A DNA stretch of 64,000 nt from PALSA-129 sp050014595 (GCA_050014595.1 JBEKDA010000006.1:62001-126000), one strand, 5' to 3'. Counted from the first letter of the stretch, positions 8,100 through 16,739 are shown. The notes: a model not told the origin generated them from the sequence alone. Numbers and translations are program-made.

Positions 8100-10505
8100 C
8101 TATTCCCGCAATTCGACGATGGTTGCGCCGGCGCCGCCTTCCTGCTGCGGCGCGGGGTAGAACTTCGCGACGTGCGGGTGGTTGCTGAGTAGGTCGGCGA
8201 TGGTCTTCTTCAGTACTCCCATCCCGTGGCCGTGCACGATGCGGACGCGGCTGGCGGTAGCCATCACGGCGCGGTCCAGGAATTCGTCCACGGCGTCGCG
8301 GGCCTGTTCGGCATGCTGGCCGATGACGTTGATCTCCTGGTGAGCCGGCGCCAGTTCGGGAGCGGGTTTGTAGGTGACGCCCTGGGGCAGGCGGATGCCT
8401 GAGCCGCTGGTTTCGGGCAGGACTTCGATCACGTCGTCCTCGGAAACCTGCATCTTGAGGAAGCCGGCCTCCACTTCGATGCGGCCGTTCCCCAGCTTGC
8501 GCCGCACGCGCGCCGGTTCGCGGACGTCGCGTAGCCGCACGCGCGCGCCCTCTTCCAGGCGCAGCGGCGCGATGCGGTCCTGGCGGGCATCGTCGCGGGT
8601 GGACAGCACGGTAGTCTGGAAGTCCTCGCGGAGCTCGCGCTTGGCCTTGGAGACCCGGCGTTGGGCCTCCTGTTCGGCCTTGCGGCGGTCCAGGCCCTGG
8701 GCGATTTTGCCGATGGCCTCCTGGGCCTGCTCTTCGAAGCGCGCCAGGGCCAGGTCGGTGCGGCGTTCCAACTCTTTGAGCTTCGCGCCCTCGCGCTTCT
8801 CCCATTCCGCCGCCAGCTCTTTTTCGCGCTTTTCGAGCTCCGCGCGCTTCTCGCGCAGGCTTTGCTCGGTGGCGCGGGTCTCTTCGATGCGACGATGCAG
8901 TTCGGCCAGGAAGCGGGTGACATCGCGTTCGCGGTCGCTCATGGACAGGCGCGCGCGGCGCATGATGTCCTCGGGAATGCCGAGCCGCGTAGCGATCTCC
9001 AGGCCGGCCGATTTCCCGGGCAGCCCGAGTTGCAGGTGATAGGTGGGCTCAAAGGTCTGCTCGTCGAAACCCATCGAGCCGTTCACCACGCCCTCGGTGG
9101 AGGCGCCGTAGATTTTGAGCGCCATCAGGTGCGTGGATACCATCGTGAAAGCGCCCGCCGCGCGGAAGTGCTCCACGATGGCCACTCCCAGCGCGCCGCC
9201 CTCTTCGGGGTCGGTGGCCGCGCCCAGCTCGTCGAGCAGCACCAGCGAATCGGGTGTAACATCGAGCGCCATCTCGCGGATGTTGGAGACGTGCGCGGAA
9301 AACGTGCTGAGGCTTTCCTGGATGGATTGGTAATCGCCGATATCGGCCAGCACCTGCGCGAAGAGCGGAAACTCGGCATCGGCGGCCGGCACCGGCAGGC
9401 CCGATTGCGCCATCAGGCTGAGCAGCCCCACGGTCTTCAGCGTGACGGTCTTGCCGCCGGTGTTGGGGCCGCTGATCAGGAGCGTGCGGCGCTCCTGGCT
9501 GAGTTCCAGGCTCACCGGCACGACCGGCTTGTGGCGCCGCCGCAGCACGTCTTCGAGCAGCGGATGGCGGGCGTCTTTGAGCAGCAGGCGCTCGCCGAAG
9601 CGCGGCACCACGCAATCGAAATCCACGGCGAACCGGCCCTTGGCAAAGATCAACTCGAGCTCCGCCATGGTGACCAGCGTGCGTCCGATGGATTCGCTGT
9701 GGCCGCGCAGCCGGTTGGTCATTTCGAGCAGGATGCGGCCCACCTCGCGGGCTTCTTCTTCGGAGAGGCGCACCAGTTCGTTATTGAGGTCGATGGTTTC
9801 GAGCGGCTCGACGAACAGCGTGTGGCCGCTCGAGCTGGTTCCGTGGATGACGCCGTCCAGCTTGCGGCGCTGCCCGGCGATCAACGGCACCACGAACCGC
9901 TCATTGCGGATAGTGACGAACTCTTCCTGCAACACGCCGTCGTCGCGGTGCGCCTTCAGAAATCGTTCCAGCGACTCCTGGATGGATTTTTTCTGGCGCT
10001 CGATGTCGCGGCGCAGGCGGGCCAGCGCCACGCTGGCGTTGTCGGCAATACTGCCATCGGGCAGGATCTTGCCGTCCAGCTCTCTCAGCAGGCCGCGGAA
10101 ATCGCCGATGGTTTGGGCGCGCCGGCCCAGGAGCGGAAAACGCTCCGCGGCCGCCGTGAGCACGCTCTTGGCGTCGGCGGCGCGGTCCAGCAGAGCGAAC
10201 AGATCGTAGATTTCCTTGGGGTCGAGGCTGGCGCCTTCAATCCGCAATTTCTGCACGGCGGCCTGGGTGTCGGGCAGGCCGCCGAAATCCACGCGGATGG
10301 CTGCGCCGCGCGCGGCCGGTTGCGGGCGCATCGCAAGCCGCAGGTAGGCGACTGCCTCGGCGGCTTCGGCCAGGTCTTCCGTGAGGCGGCCTCGGTCGGC
10401 GTGCGGCGCCAGTTTTTCCAACTCGCGGCGGCCCTGCGGGCTCGAGACATAGCGCCCCAATAAACTCCGCAGGGATTCGAATTCGAGAACTTCGGCGGCC
10501 CTCAC
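8100..10505 (-). CDS. mutS2: Endonuclease MutS2
   Basis: An 801-residue MutS2 homologue. These proteins bind branched DNA to suppress homologous recombination or act in ribosome rescue, depending on species. An N-terminal MutS core and clamp region precedes the ATPase, with Walker A ISGPNTGGKT (Gly346 to Thr353) and Walker B LVLLDELGAATDPEEGGALG. A long charged coiled coil (about 520-640) and a KOW-like segment follow. The C-terminal Smr domain ends with HGHGMGVLKKTIADLLSNHP. The usual LDLRG/LDLHG motif at the Smr start is replaced by INVIG, so nuclease activity may be altered. The start ATG overlaps the Nudix gene stop by 4 bases. The 3' end is duplicated at 6106-6245. Confidence 0.96.
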   Translation of the reverse strand: MRAAEVLEFESLRSLLGRYVSSPQGRRELEKLAPHADRGRLTEDLAEAAEAVAYLRLAMRPQPAARGAAIRVDFGGLPDTQAAVQKLRIEGASLDPKEIYDLFALLDRAADAKSVLTAAAERFPLLGRRAQTIGDFRGLLRELDGKILPDGSIADNASVALARLRRDIERQKKSIQESLERFLKAHRDDGVLQEEFVTIRNERFVVPLIAGQRRKLDGVIHGTSSSGHTLFVEPLETIDLNNELVRLSEEEAREVGRILLEMTNRLRGHSESIGRTLVTMAELELIFAKGRFAVDFDCVVPRFGERLLLKDARHPLLEDVLRRRHKPVVPVSLELSQERRTLLISGPNTGGKTVTLKTVGLLSLMAQSGLPVPAADAEFPLFAQVLADIGDYQSIQESLSTFSAHVSNIREMALDVTPDSLVLLDELGAATDPEEGGALGVAIVEHFRAAGAFTMVSTHLMALKIYGASTEGVVNGSMGFDEQTFEPTYHLQLGLPGKSAGLEIATRLGIPEDIMRRARLSMSDRERDVTRFLAELHRRIEETRATEQSLREKRAELEKREKELAAEWEKREGAKLKELERRTDLALARFEEQAQEAIGKIAQGLDRRKAEQEAQRRVSKAKRELREDFQTTVLSTRDDARQDRIAPLRLEEGARVRLRDVREPARVRRKLGNGRIEVEAGFLKMQVSEDDVIEVLPETSGSGIRLPQGVTYKPAPELAPAHQEINVIGQHAEQARDAVDEFLDRAVMATASRVRIVHGHGMGVLKKTIADLLSNHPHVAKFYPAPQQEGGAGATIVELRE
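8107..8239. repeat. Right copy of the 133-bp direct repeat, inside the 3' end of mutS2
   Basis: The matching copy is at 6113-6245. Here the repeat is part of the intact mutS2 gene and encodes the last 40-odd residues of its Smr domain. Similarity ends where the protein ends on one side. On the other side it ends at the HGHGMG motif. Confidence 0.9.
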
Positions 10506-10951
10506 CGGAATTTTCCCCGCTCGCGGAACCCCTTTTCAATCACCCCAAGAGTGCCTTCGGTAATCAGCAGTTCGGGAAGATCCCGCCGCTTCACCCATTC
10601 CACCGCGCAGACGTCGTCGCCGGGACCGAGAACGCCGCCCGTGATGCGGCACACGTAGTCGATCAACACGTAGTGATACTCGGGGGCACCGCTCGCATCG
10701 CGCATGATGCGTTCGAAGACTTCGAGAATACCGAGCGGCCGCACTTCCAGACCGGTCTCTTCGCGCACCTCGCGGCAAACCCCATCGGCCAACCGTTCGC
10801 CGGTCTCAAGCGCGCCGCCGGGCAGCGACCACCAGCCCTTGAGCGGCTCCTTGCCGCGCTGCGCCATCAGAATGCGATTGCGCCGCAGGATAATCGCGCC
10901 GACTCCCACCAGCGGGCGTTTCGGATACCGGCGGTCGTCGATAGGAGGCAC
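10502..10951 (-). CDS. Nudix hydrolase
   Basis: A 149-residue NUDIX pyrophosphohydrolase. The Nudix box GGALETGERLADGVCREVREETGL fits GX5EX7REUXEEXGU in full, so metal binding should be intact. The preceding RGKEPLKGWWSLPGG matches the ADP-ribose/NADH pyrophosphatase-like branch, but the substrate cannot be fixed from sequence. The start is GTG at 10951, preceded by a perfect AGGAGG Shine-Dalgarno. The Shine-Dalgarno, the GTG and codons 2-3 all fall in one 9-bp inverted repeat. The stop overlaps the mutS2 start (ATGA), so the two are coupled. Confidence 0.92.
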   Translation of the reverse strand: MPPIDDRRYPKRPLVGVGAIILRRNRILMAQRGKEPLKGWWSLPGGALETGERLADGVCREVREETGLEVRPLGILEVFERIMRDASGAPEYHYVLIDYVCRITGGVLGPGDDVCAVEWVKRRDLPELLITEGTLGVIEKGFRERGKFR

Positions 10952-10968
10952 CTAGTCTCGTGCCTCCT
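10943..10968 (-). promoter_or_regulatory. Hairpin that can mask the Nudix gene ribosome-binding site and start codon
   Basis: On the transcript the sequence is AGGAGGCAC, an 8-base loop, then GTGCCTCCT: a perfect 9-bp stem. The 5' arm holds the Shine-Dalgarno. The 3' arm holds the GTG start and codons 2-3, which pair with the Shine-Dalgarno. This could repress translation of the Nudix gene and, through overlap, mutS2. Confidence 0.6.
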
Positions 10969-10973
10969 GTAAG

Positions 10974-11069
10974 AATTGCCAGCAATTGTGAGGCGGGCAA
11001 TCTTGCCCGCAGCCGGCTTTCAGCCGGCTGGACCCGCTGGAAAGCGGGTCCGCAGCCTGAATAGGCTGC
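10974..11069. repeat. Array of five consecutive perfect hairpins
   Basis: Five head-to-tail inverted repeats lie between the Nudix and SMP-30 genes: AATTGC/GCAATT (10974-10987), GCGGGCAA/TTGCCCGC (10993-11010), AGCCGGCT/AGCCGGCT (11011-11029), GACCCGCT/AGCGGGTC (11031-11050) and GCAGCCT/AGGCTGC (11052-11069). Loops are 2-4 bases. Arm sequences differ from hairpin to hairpin, so the structure is repeated while the sequence is not. One or more may end transcription of the upstream gene, but a U-tract is lacking. Confidence 0.85.
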
Positions 11070-11117
11070 CCCAGATCGGACCAACCAGGGCTGTCAGTGT
11101 TTAGAACGGACAGCACA

Positions 11118-11990
11118 CTAGTTTTCTCCCCTCGGCTCCAGCCGGATGCGGAACAGAATGGCGCGCGCGGTCACGTAGAGCGACTTGCCGTCGGCGTCGC
11201 CGAACGCCAAGCTGGAGGGCCGCTCAAACAACTCGATGGTGTGGATGGCGTGGCCGTCCGCGCCGTAAATGGCGATGCCCTTCGATACCGTGACGAACAG
11301 GTCGCCCTTCTCGTCCACGCGAATGGTGTCCGGCACGCCGGCGAGCGAGCGAATCAGCACGCGTTCGTTGGATGCGCCGCCGCTGTGGTCAAGGTCGTAA
11401 GCGCGCACATTGCGCTCGTCGGTATTGACCACGTACAGGGTGCGGCCGTTGGGTGAAAGTGCGATCCCGTTGGGCCGCCCGGCGGGCTTCGCCACCAGCT
11501 TCATTTCACCCTTCGGCGGGACGTCGTAGACGCCGTAGAAATCCAGCTCGCGATGGTCGGACTGCTCGCCGAACGCCGGGTCGGTGAAATAGACGTGGTC
11601 GTTCTTGCTCACCACCAGATCATTGGGCGCATTCAACCGCTTGCCCTGCCAGCGTTCCGCCAGCACTTCCACGTGTCCGGCTTTATCCGTGCGCGTCACG
11701 CGGCGCGCGTGGGTTTCGCAGGTGTAGAGGCGCCCCTGCGCGTCGAAGGCGTTGCCGCTAGGGCCCTGCGCCTCCTCGCGGAAGACCTCCACCTCACTGC
11801 CCGGGGTGAATTTATAGAGCTTGCCGGCGGGTGTATCGCTGAAAATCAGAAAACCCTCTTTGGACCACGCGGCGCCTTCGGTGAAGGTAAAGCCCTTGCC
11901 AATGACCTGGACGGAACTCTTGGAGTAATCCTGGCCGGAAGCGAGTACGCCGAACGCGGCGGCCAGACAGATTCCCAGAGCGCGGGTCAT
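11118..11990 (-). CDS. Secreted SMP-30/gluconolactonase-like beta-propeller protein
   Basis: A 290-residue protein with an N-terminal signal peptide (hydrophobic stretch LGICLAAAFGVLASG). It has the six-bladed propeller pattern of the SMP-30/LRE family: FTEGAAWSKEGFLIFSDTPAGKLY, LNAPNDLVVSKNDHVYFTDPAFG, RPNGIALSPNGRTLYVVNTDERN and VPDTIRVDEKGDLFVTV. Members hydrolyse lactones or bind sugars. The metal-ligand Glu and Asn/Asp positions appear conserved in these blocks, but the substrate is unknown. The start immediately follows the stop of the BON-domain gene, so it ends the phoH-ybeY-CNNM-era-BON operon. Confidence 0.87.
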   Translation of the reverse strand: MTRALGICLAAAFGVLASGQDYSKSSVQVIGKGFTFTEGAAWSKEGFLIFSDTPAGKLYKFTPGSEVEVFREEAQGPSGNAFDAQGRLYTCETHARRVTRTDKAGHVEVLAERWQGKRLNAPNDLVVSKNDHVYFTDPAFGEQSDHRELDFYGVYDVPPKGEMKLVAKPAGRPNGIALSPNGRTLYVVNTDERNVRAYDLDHSGGASNERVLIRSLAGVPDTIRVDEKGDLFVTVSKGIAIYGADGHAIHTIELFERPSSLAFGDADGKSLYVTARAILFRIRLEPRGEN

Positions 11991-12284
11991 TTATCCGCGC
12001 TTCTTGATCTCGATCTGGTTGACCACGCTCTTGACGCCTTTCACCTTCTTGGCGATTTTGGTGGCCTTATCCTTTTGCATCTGTGTTTCCACAACGCCCC
12101 CCAGCGTCACCTTGCCGTCTTTGACATCCACCTTGAGGGCGCCACCCTTCACGTCGACATCCTGCGCCAGCTTGATGCGGACGTTGTCGTAAATGGCGTC
12201 GTCGGAAACCGGTTTGTCCGCGGCCAGGCAGAGGCCGGCCAGCAGGAAAAACACCAACAGCGAAGCGCAAGTTTTAAGAATCAT
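11991..12284 (-). CDS. Periplasmic BON-domain protein
   Basis: A 97-residue protein. A signal peptide (LKTCASLLVFFLLAGLCLA) is followed by one BON domain: AIYDNVRIKLAQDVDVKG, then the GKVTLGGVVETQMQKDKA turn and the closing VKGVKSVVNQIEI strand. BON domains bind phospholipid surfaces and occur in OsmY-like proteins. The gene start lies 11 bases inside the end of era, and its stop abuts the SMP-30 gene start. Confidence 0.88.
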   Translation of the reverse strand: MILKTCASLLVFFLLAGLCLAADKPVSDDAIYDNVRIKLAQDVDVKGGALKVDVKDGKVTLGGVVETQMQKDKATKIAKKVKGVKSVVNQIEIKKRG

Positions 12285-13188
12285 CCTTACCGGCCATTGT
12301 ACGCCAGTCCAGCGTATTCAGGAAGGCGGCCTGCTCGCGCCAGCCGGCCTCGACGCGCACGTGCAGATCCAGATAGATCTTCACGCCGAACAGACGCTCC
12401 ATCTCTTGGCGCGCCAGAGTGCCGATTTTCTTGAGCATGGCGCCCTTGGCGCCGATCACGATGGCCTTCTGGCCCGGCCGCTCCACGCGGATGGTGGCGA
12501 AGATGCGCGTGAGCCTGGCGGTCTCCTCCCATTGGTCCACCGATACCGTCACCGAATGGGGCACCTCCTGGCGTGTGGCGGCGAGTACCTTCTCGCGAAT
12601 CAGCTCGGCCGCCAGGAAGCGTTCGGGCTGGTCGGTGACGTAATCCTCTGGGAAGTAGGCCGGCCCTTCCGGCAAGCGGCGAAGGATCACTTTGCGCAAT
12701 TCGTCGAGCCCCTTGCACCGCAGGGCTGAGACCGGAACGTAGTCGGCGAATTCGTGCGTGGCCTTGTACTGCTCGATCAGCGGCAGCAGCAGGGCCTTGT
12801 CTTTGAGGAGATCCACCTTGTTGAGGACCAGCACCACCGGCGTGCCAGTCTTATGGACCAGGTCCGCGGCGCGCTGATCCTGGATGCCGAATTCTGCCGT
12901 CGCGTCCACCAGGAGCAGCAACAGGTCGCGCTCCTCCAGGGAATTGCGCACGGTGTCCATCAGGCGCTTGTTGAGCTGCGAATCGGCCTTGTGAATTCCG
13001 GGCGTATCGATGAATACGATTTGCGCGCCGTCGAGCGTCAGCACGCCCTGTATGGCGGTGCGCGTGGTCTGGGGCTTGTCCGCGACGATGGCCACCTTCT
13101 GGCCCACTAGGGCATTCAACAGCGTGGATTTCCCAGCGTTGGGACGTCCGACCAGCGAGACGAATCCCGACTTGAAATGTTCTTTCAT
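12274..13188 (-). CDS. era: GTPase Era
   Basis: Essential GTPase that binds 16S rRNA during 30S assembly. From the ATG at 13188 the protein is 304 residues, the normal length. Motifs are G1 GRPNAGKST, G2 region TTRTAIQGVLT, G3 DTPGIH, G4 NKVD and G5 VSAL, followed by a C-terminal KH domain containing KAIVIGAKGAMLKKIG. The frame continues upstream for 42 codons without family similarity. The chosen start makes a 4-base ATGA overlap with the CNNM gene. It sits in the phoH-ybeY-CNNM-era order common in bacteria. Confidence 0.97.
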   Translation of the reverse strand: MKEHFKSGFVSLVGRPNAGKSTLLNALVGQKVAIVADKPQTTRTAIQGVLTLDGAQIVFIDTPGIHKADSQLNKRLMDTVRNSLEERDLLLLLVDATAEFGIQDQRAADLVHKTGTPVVLVLNKVDLLKDKALLLPLIEQYKATHEFADYVPVSALRCKGLDELRKVILRRLPEGPAYFPEDYVTDQPERFLAAELIREKVLAATRQEVPHSVTVSVDQWEETARLTRIFATIRVERPGQKAIVIGAKGAMLKKIGTLARQEMERLFGVKIYLDLHVRVEAGWREQAAFLNTLDWRTMAGKDDS

Positions 13189-14426
13189 AGAGCTACCGTT
13201 TGCGACCTGCTGATGCGCACCTGTTCCACCCGTTGATCGTCGCTGGCCAGCACTTCGATGCGCACGCCATCGCGATCCACCGACTCGCCGCGTTTTGGAA
13301 CCCGCCCCAGCCACTCGCTGACCAGCCCGCCCACGGTGGTCGATTCGATATCCTCTTCGCGGTGGAACGACTCCAGCAAATGGCCCAGGCGGTCCAGTTC
13401 GAAACTGCCGGAAACGATATAGCGGCCGTTGCCCTCTTCGGTGACGTCGCTCGAGGGCTCGTGTTCATCGCGGATCTCTCCGATGATGACTTCCAGCAAA
13501 TCTTCCATGGTGGCGAGGCCGGCGGTGTTGCCGTACTCGTCCACCACGATCACCATGTGGGTGCTCTCCTGCTGCATCTGGCGCATCAGGTTGTGCACCG
13601 GTTTGCTCTCCGGCACGAACTTCAGAGGCCGCAGCAGCTCGCGCACGGACCGGCCGGCGCGCTCTTCTTCCTTCAGCTCGAACATGTCGCGGACGTGCAC
13701 GAAGCCGATGACCTGGTCGATATTCTGCTCGAAGACCGGTATGCGCGAGAATTGCTCGGTGATGACGAGTTGCCGCAACTGTTCGAGCGTGGCGTCGGCC
13801 GAAATCGCCACAATATTGGGCCGCGGGGTCATCACTTCCCGCACCACTTTGTCGCCGAACTCCACCACCGATTGGATCAGTTTGCGGTCCTGCTCCTCGA
13901 TCAGCCCTTCTTCGGCGCCGGCGGAAATCAAGGCGTCGATGTTTTCGGCGGGCGTGGGCTCCTCTTCTTGCTTGTCGGTGCCGTCGGCGAGATCGATCAG
14001 CGATTGGAAGAATCCCAGCACGGCCACCAACGGCCGGGCCGGCCAGGCAATGGCACGCAGCAATGGCGCCAGGGGCAGCAGCCACCGCGCCGACGTACGG
14101 CGGTAGAGAAGCTGCGGGATGGCATAAGAGGCCGCCATCATCGTGAGCCACGCGCCCACCGCCGCCTGCCAGAACGAGCCGGCCTGCCAGGCCAGAAACA
14201 ACACGCCCAGCAAAACCAGCAGCGTGTGTTTGATGACCGAAAAGATTGCCGCGCCGTTTTCGGTCTCGAATCCCAGCCGGTCTTCCAGGGTTTCCTTGAA
14301 GAATTTCACCGACGGCAGATCGCGCGGCCGCAGCCGCATGCTTTCCAGGTAGAGCAACTGCACAAACGTCACCAGCGCGAGCACGGGAATTGCCGCCAGT
14401 GTCGAGAGCACGACGGCCAGCATCAT
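13185..14426 (-). CDS. CNNM/CorC-family (hemolysin-like) membrane protein with CBS pair
   Basis: A 413-residue protein. A hydrophobic N-terminal region of about 130 residues (DUF21-like) is followed by a CBS domain pair: VMTPRPNIVAISADATLEQL, then FSRIPVFEQNIDQVIGFVHV, and later HMVIVVDEYGNTAGLATMED. It ends with a CorC_HlyC transporter-associated domain (GRYIVSGSFELDRLGHLL). Relatives are implicated in Mg2+ or Co2+ export. It overlaps ybeY and era by 4 bases each, so all three are translationally coupled. The N-terminal membrane domain looks more divergent than the CBS part. Confidence 0.92.
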   Translation of the reverse strand: MMLAVVLSTLAAIPVLALVTFVQLLYLESMRLRPRDLPSVKFFKETLEDRLGFETENGAAIFSVIKHTLLVLLGVLFLAWQAGSFWQAAVGAWLTMMAASYAIPQLLYRRTSARWLLPLAPLLRAIAWPARPLVAVLGFFQSLIDLADGTDKQEEEPTPAENIDALISAGAEEGLIEEQDRKLIQSVVEFGDKVVREVMTPRPNIVAISADATLEQLRQLVITEQFSRIPVFEQNIDQVIGFVHVRDMFELKEEERAGRSVRELLRPLKFVPESKPVHNLMRQMQQESTHMVIVVDEYGNTAGLATMEDLLEVIIGEIRDEHEPSSDVTEEGNGRYIVSGSFELDRLGHLLESFHREEDIESTTVGGLVSEWLGRVPKRGESVDRDGVRIEVLASDDQRVEQVRISRSQTVAL

Positions 14427-14869
14427 GGCCGCACCCGCTCGATCAATCCGTGGGCCAGCCCCAGACGCACCCGCCAGCGCTTCTCGGCACGGGCCATGCG
14501 GCCGTTGTCGGCTTCGTGGTCCATGCCCATCAGGTGCAGCACGCCGTGGAGCATCAGGATCGAGACTTCCTGCTCCACGGTGTGGCCGAACTCACGGGCC
14601 TGCGCGCGCGCGCGCTGAAAAGAGATGGCGATATCGCCGAGCGATGCCGGGCCCGCGCTCGCGAACGACAGGACATCCGTCGCGCAATCCTTGCCTCGGA
14701 ACTCCTTGTTCAATCGACGCAATTCCGCATCGCCCGCAATCAGGCAATCGAAGGCCCGCCCCTTGGTGACTTCCGCCTGGACTTTGCGCGCGAACCGCTC
14801 CACCACGCGGCGGCGGAAATCCGGTGGCACGCGGCGGAATATTGCGGTACTGGGTTCGGGTGACGGCAT
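14423..14869 (-). CDS. ybeY: Endoribonuclease YbeY
   Basis: Zinc-dependent RNase acting in 16S rRNA 3'-end maturation and ribosome quality control. The 148-residue protein carries the signature HGVLHLMGMDH, with the three zinc-binding histidines, preceded by the conserved TDVLSFASAGPASLGDIAIS block. It starts 8 bases after the phoH stop and overlaps the CNNM gene start by 4 bases. Confidence 0.96.
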   Translation of the reverse strand: MPSPEPSTAIFRRVPPDFRRRVVERFARKVQAEVTKGRAFDCLIAGDAELRRLNKEFRGKDCATDVLSFASAGPASLGDIAISFQRARAQAREFGHTVEQEVSILMLHGVLHLMGMDHEADNGRMARAEKRWRVRLGLAHGLIERVRP

Positions 14870-14877
14870 CGGGAAGC

Positions 14878-15918
14878 TCAGGCTTGCGGAATGTCCTCGG
14901 CGGCGGGCGCGTCCATCTCGCCCAGCTTCGCTTCCGGCTCGCCCAGCTTCAAGGTGAGCTGCCGGGCCGCGCCAGTGGTTTCGTTGTACCGCTCGTAGGC
15001 TTTGACGATGCGCTGCACCAGCGTGTGGCGCACCACGTCGCGCTCGTCGAACTGCACGAAGCTGATGCCTTCCACGCCCTTGAGCACTTCCACCGCGTGA
15101 ATCAGGCCGCTCATCCGTCCGGTGGGCAGGTCGATCTGGGTGATGTCGCCGTTCACCACCATTTTGGAGTTGAAGCCCTGGCGGGTGATCACCATCTTCA
15201 TCTGTTCCTGTGTGCTGTTCTGGGCTTCGTCCAGAATGATGAAGCTGTCGTTCAACGTGCGGCCGCGCATAAACGCGATGGGCGCGATTTCAATCACGTT
15301 GCGCTCCAGCAGTTTCTCCACGCGCTCGCTATCGAGCATGTCGTAGAGCGCATCGTACAGCGGGCGCAGGTAGGGGTCCACCTTTTCCTGCAAAGTGCCC
15401 GGCAGAAAGCCCAGGCGTTCGCCGGCTTCCACCGCCGGCCGCGTCAGGATGATGCGCGCCACCTGTTTGTTGATGAGCGCGGAGATTGCCATGGCCACCG
15501 CCAGGTAGGTCTTGCCGGTGCCCGCCGGCCCAATGCCGAATACCAGGTCGTTGCGCTCAATGGCTTCCAGGTAGCGCCGCTGATTGACGGTTTTCGGCGC
15601 CAGGATCTTCTTGCCGAAGTTGCGCTGCTTGCCGCTCGAGACCAGCGCGCGCAGGCTCACTTCCGGATCGGCGGTCACCACCCGCAGGTAGCTGTTGAGG
15701 TCGCCGTTGTTGAAGACGCAGCCTTCCCGCACCAGCGCGTTGTAATCCTCCAGGATGTTTTCGGCGCGAGAGACCGACGCGGTCTCGCCTTCGATTTCGA
15801 GATTGTTGTCCACCAGTTGGGTATGGACGCCCAACCCGGATTCGATCAGGCGGATATTCTCATCGCGGGTGCCAAAGAGGCTTTCGACGCCTCGGCTGAT
15901 ACGCACACTGGCTTTCAT
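14878..15918 (-). CDS. PhoH-family ATPase (PhoH/PhoL type)
   Basis: A 346-residue cytoplasmic ATPase. An N-terminal KH-like region (ENIRLIESGLGVHTQLVDNN) precedes the P-loop domain, with Walker A GIGPAGTGKTYLA, the LTRPAVEAGERLGFLPG motif and Walker B FIILDEAQN. The later VVNGDITQIDLP is a helicase-like sensor. The family is linked to RNA metabolism together with YbeY. I chose the ATG at 15918 because a GGAGG lies about 15 bases upstream; the frame extends further but without similarity. It is the first gene of the leftward operon, with about 880 bases of apparently non-coding DNA before it. Confidence 0.95.
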   Translation of the reverse strand: MKASVRISRGVESLFGTRDENIRLIESGLGVHTQLVDNNLEIEGETASVSRAENILEDYNALVREGCVFNNGDLNSYLRVVTADPEVSLRALVSSGKQRNFGKKILAPKTVNQRRYLEAIERNDLVFGIGPAGTGKTYLAVAMAISALINKQVARIILTRPAVEAGERLGFLPGTLQEKVDPYLRPLYDALYDMLDSERVEKLLERNVIEIAPIAFMRGRTLNDSFIILDEAQNSTQEQMKMVITRQGFNSKMVVNGDITQIDLPTGRMSGLIHAVEVLKGVEGISFVQFDERDVVRHTLVQRIVKAYERYNETTGAARQLTLKLGEPEAKLGEMDAPAAEDIPQA

Positions 15919-16221
15919 GGGGTGGATGCTGGATACCTCCGGGAAATTACGAGACAGGAAAGTACGTTCCGATGGAAGCGGTTCGATCGTTCGACAACCC
16001 GCTCGCGCGGGCATCTGAAAACCATCTGGGAGTATTATACCGCGCTCGAAAGGCTATACGATTTCTGCCGGAGGGGTCAATTTTCCGGTTGCCTGACGTA
16101 ACGCCCGGGTTTCTCCTGAAAGGCCATCTGCTCCGAGGGGGCCAGCGCCGCGCTACTGGGCTGGAATGGTAGTGGCGCAGTGTCCGGGTCGGCAACGATC
16201 CGGGAGTCGCGCAACTTCGGT

Positions 16222-16401
16222 CTATAACTGCGGCGTTAATCGCGGGGTGATGCAGACCAAGAGATCCCGGATCTCAACGTTGACCAGTTTTTCCTGCATT
16301 GCCACCATGGCGTCTCTGTAGTCCGAGGGCAGAACTGTTCGCACCGCATTGCCGTCTTTCAGCCGGCAATTCGCCTGAATGGCACTGGAGTTGCTGCCCA
16401 T
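16222..16401 (-). pseudogene. Possible remnant of an unknown gene
   Basis: The minus-strand frame gives 59 residues with amino-acid composition unlike a GC shadow: a hydrophobic start (VIVMGSNSSAIQANC), then a mixed helical stretch DYRDAMVAMQEKLVNVEIRD, and an end ITPRLTPQL. The frame is closed upstream by a TAG about 20 codons before the ATG. I see no ribosome-binding site and recognise no family. It may be the degraded 3' end of a longer gene. Confidence 0.25.
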
Positions 16402-16640
16402 GACGATGACGCTGGCGATTTGCGCTAATCCGTTTGTGGGGTCTTGGACCAGCTATGAAGGTAGCGGTGGTCTCTGGAGCGATTCAAGAACACGGGCAAG
16501 AACTGGCTGGGGCATTCGCTGTGTTGAGCCCTGGGAACATCCGAATTCGTCGCGAGGCCCTTTTGTAGGAATTCAAACACGATTCTAGCGGTGGGCTATT
16601 GAGACTCGCGAAGGACGGTTACACTCGGCGGGTTTTGTGG

Positions 16641-16739
16641 GCAGGATGGTATCCTGCGCACGGATTGGCGACCGGCGCCGGGTGGCCGTTTGCAAGCGTC
16701 TCAAGGCGGGTTACCAACCCGCAACAGGTTGCCAACCTG
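16641..16739. repeat. Hairpin cluster
   Basis: Three perfect inverted repeats: GCAGGAT/ATCCTGC (16641-16657), GCGGGTT/AACCCGC (16706-16722) and CAGGTT/AACCTG (16725-16739), each with a 3-base loop (GGT, ACC, GCC). The first matches in inverse orientation the GCAGGATACCATCC element at 21503-21527, and the last two resemble the GCCGGTT/AACCGGC hairpin at 21483-21499. Confidence 0.8.

Noticed and set aside
6246..8106. Composite transposon or IS element around the ATPase cassette
   Set aside because: No transposase, terminal inverted repeats or short target duplication is visible. The flanking repeats are mutS2 gene ends.
10974..11069. CRISPR-like array
   Set aside because: The units are hairpins with different sequences and no constant repeat or spacer length, and no cas genes are present.
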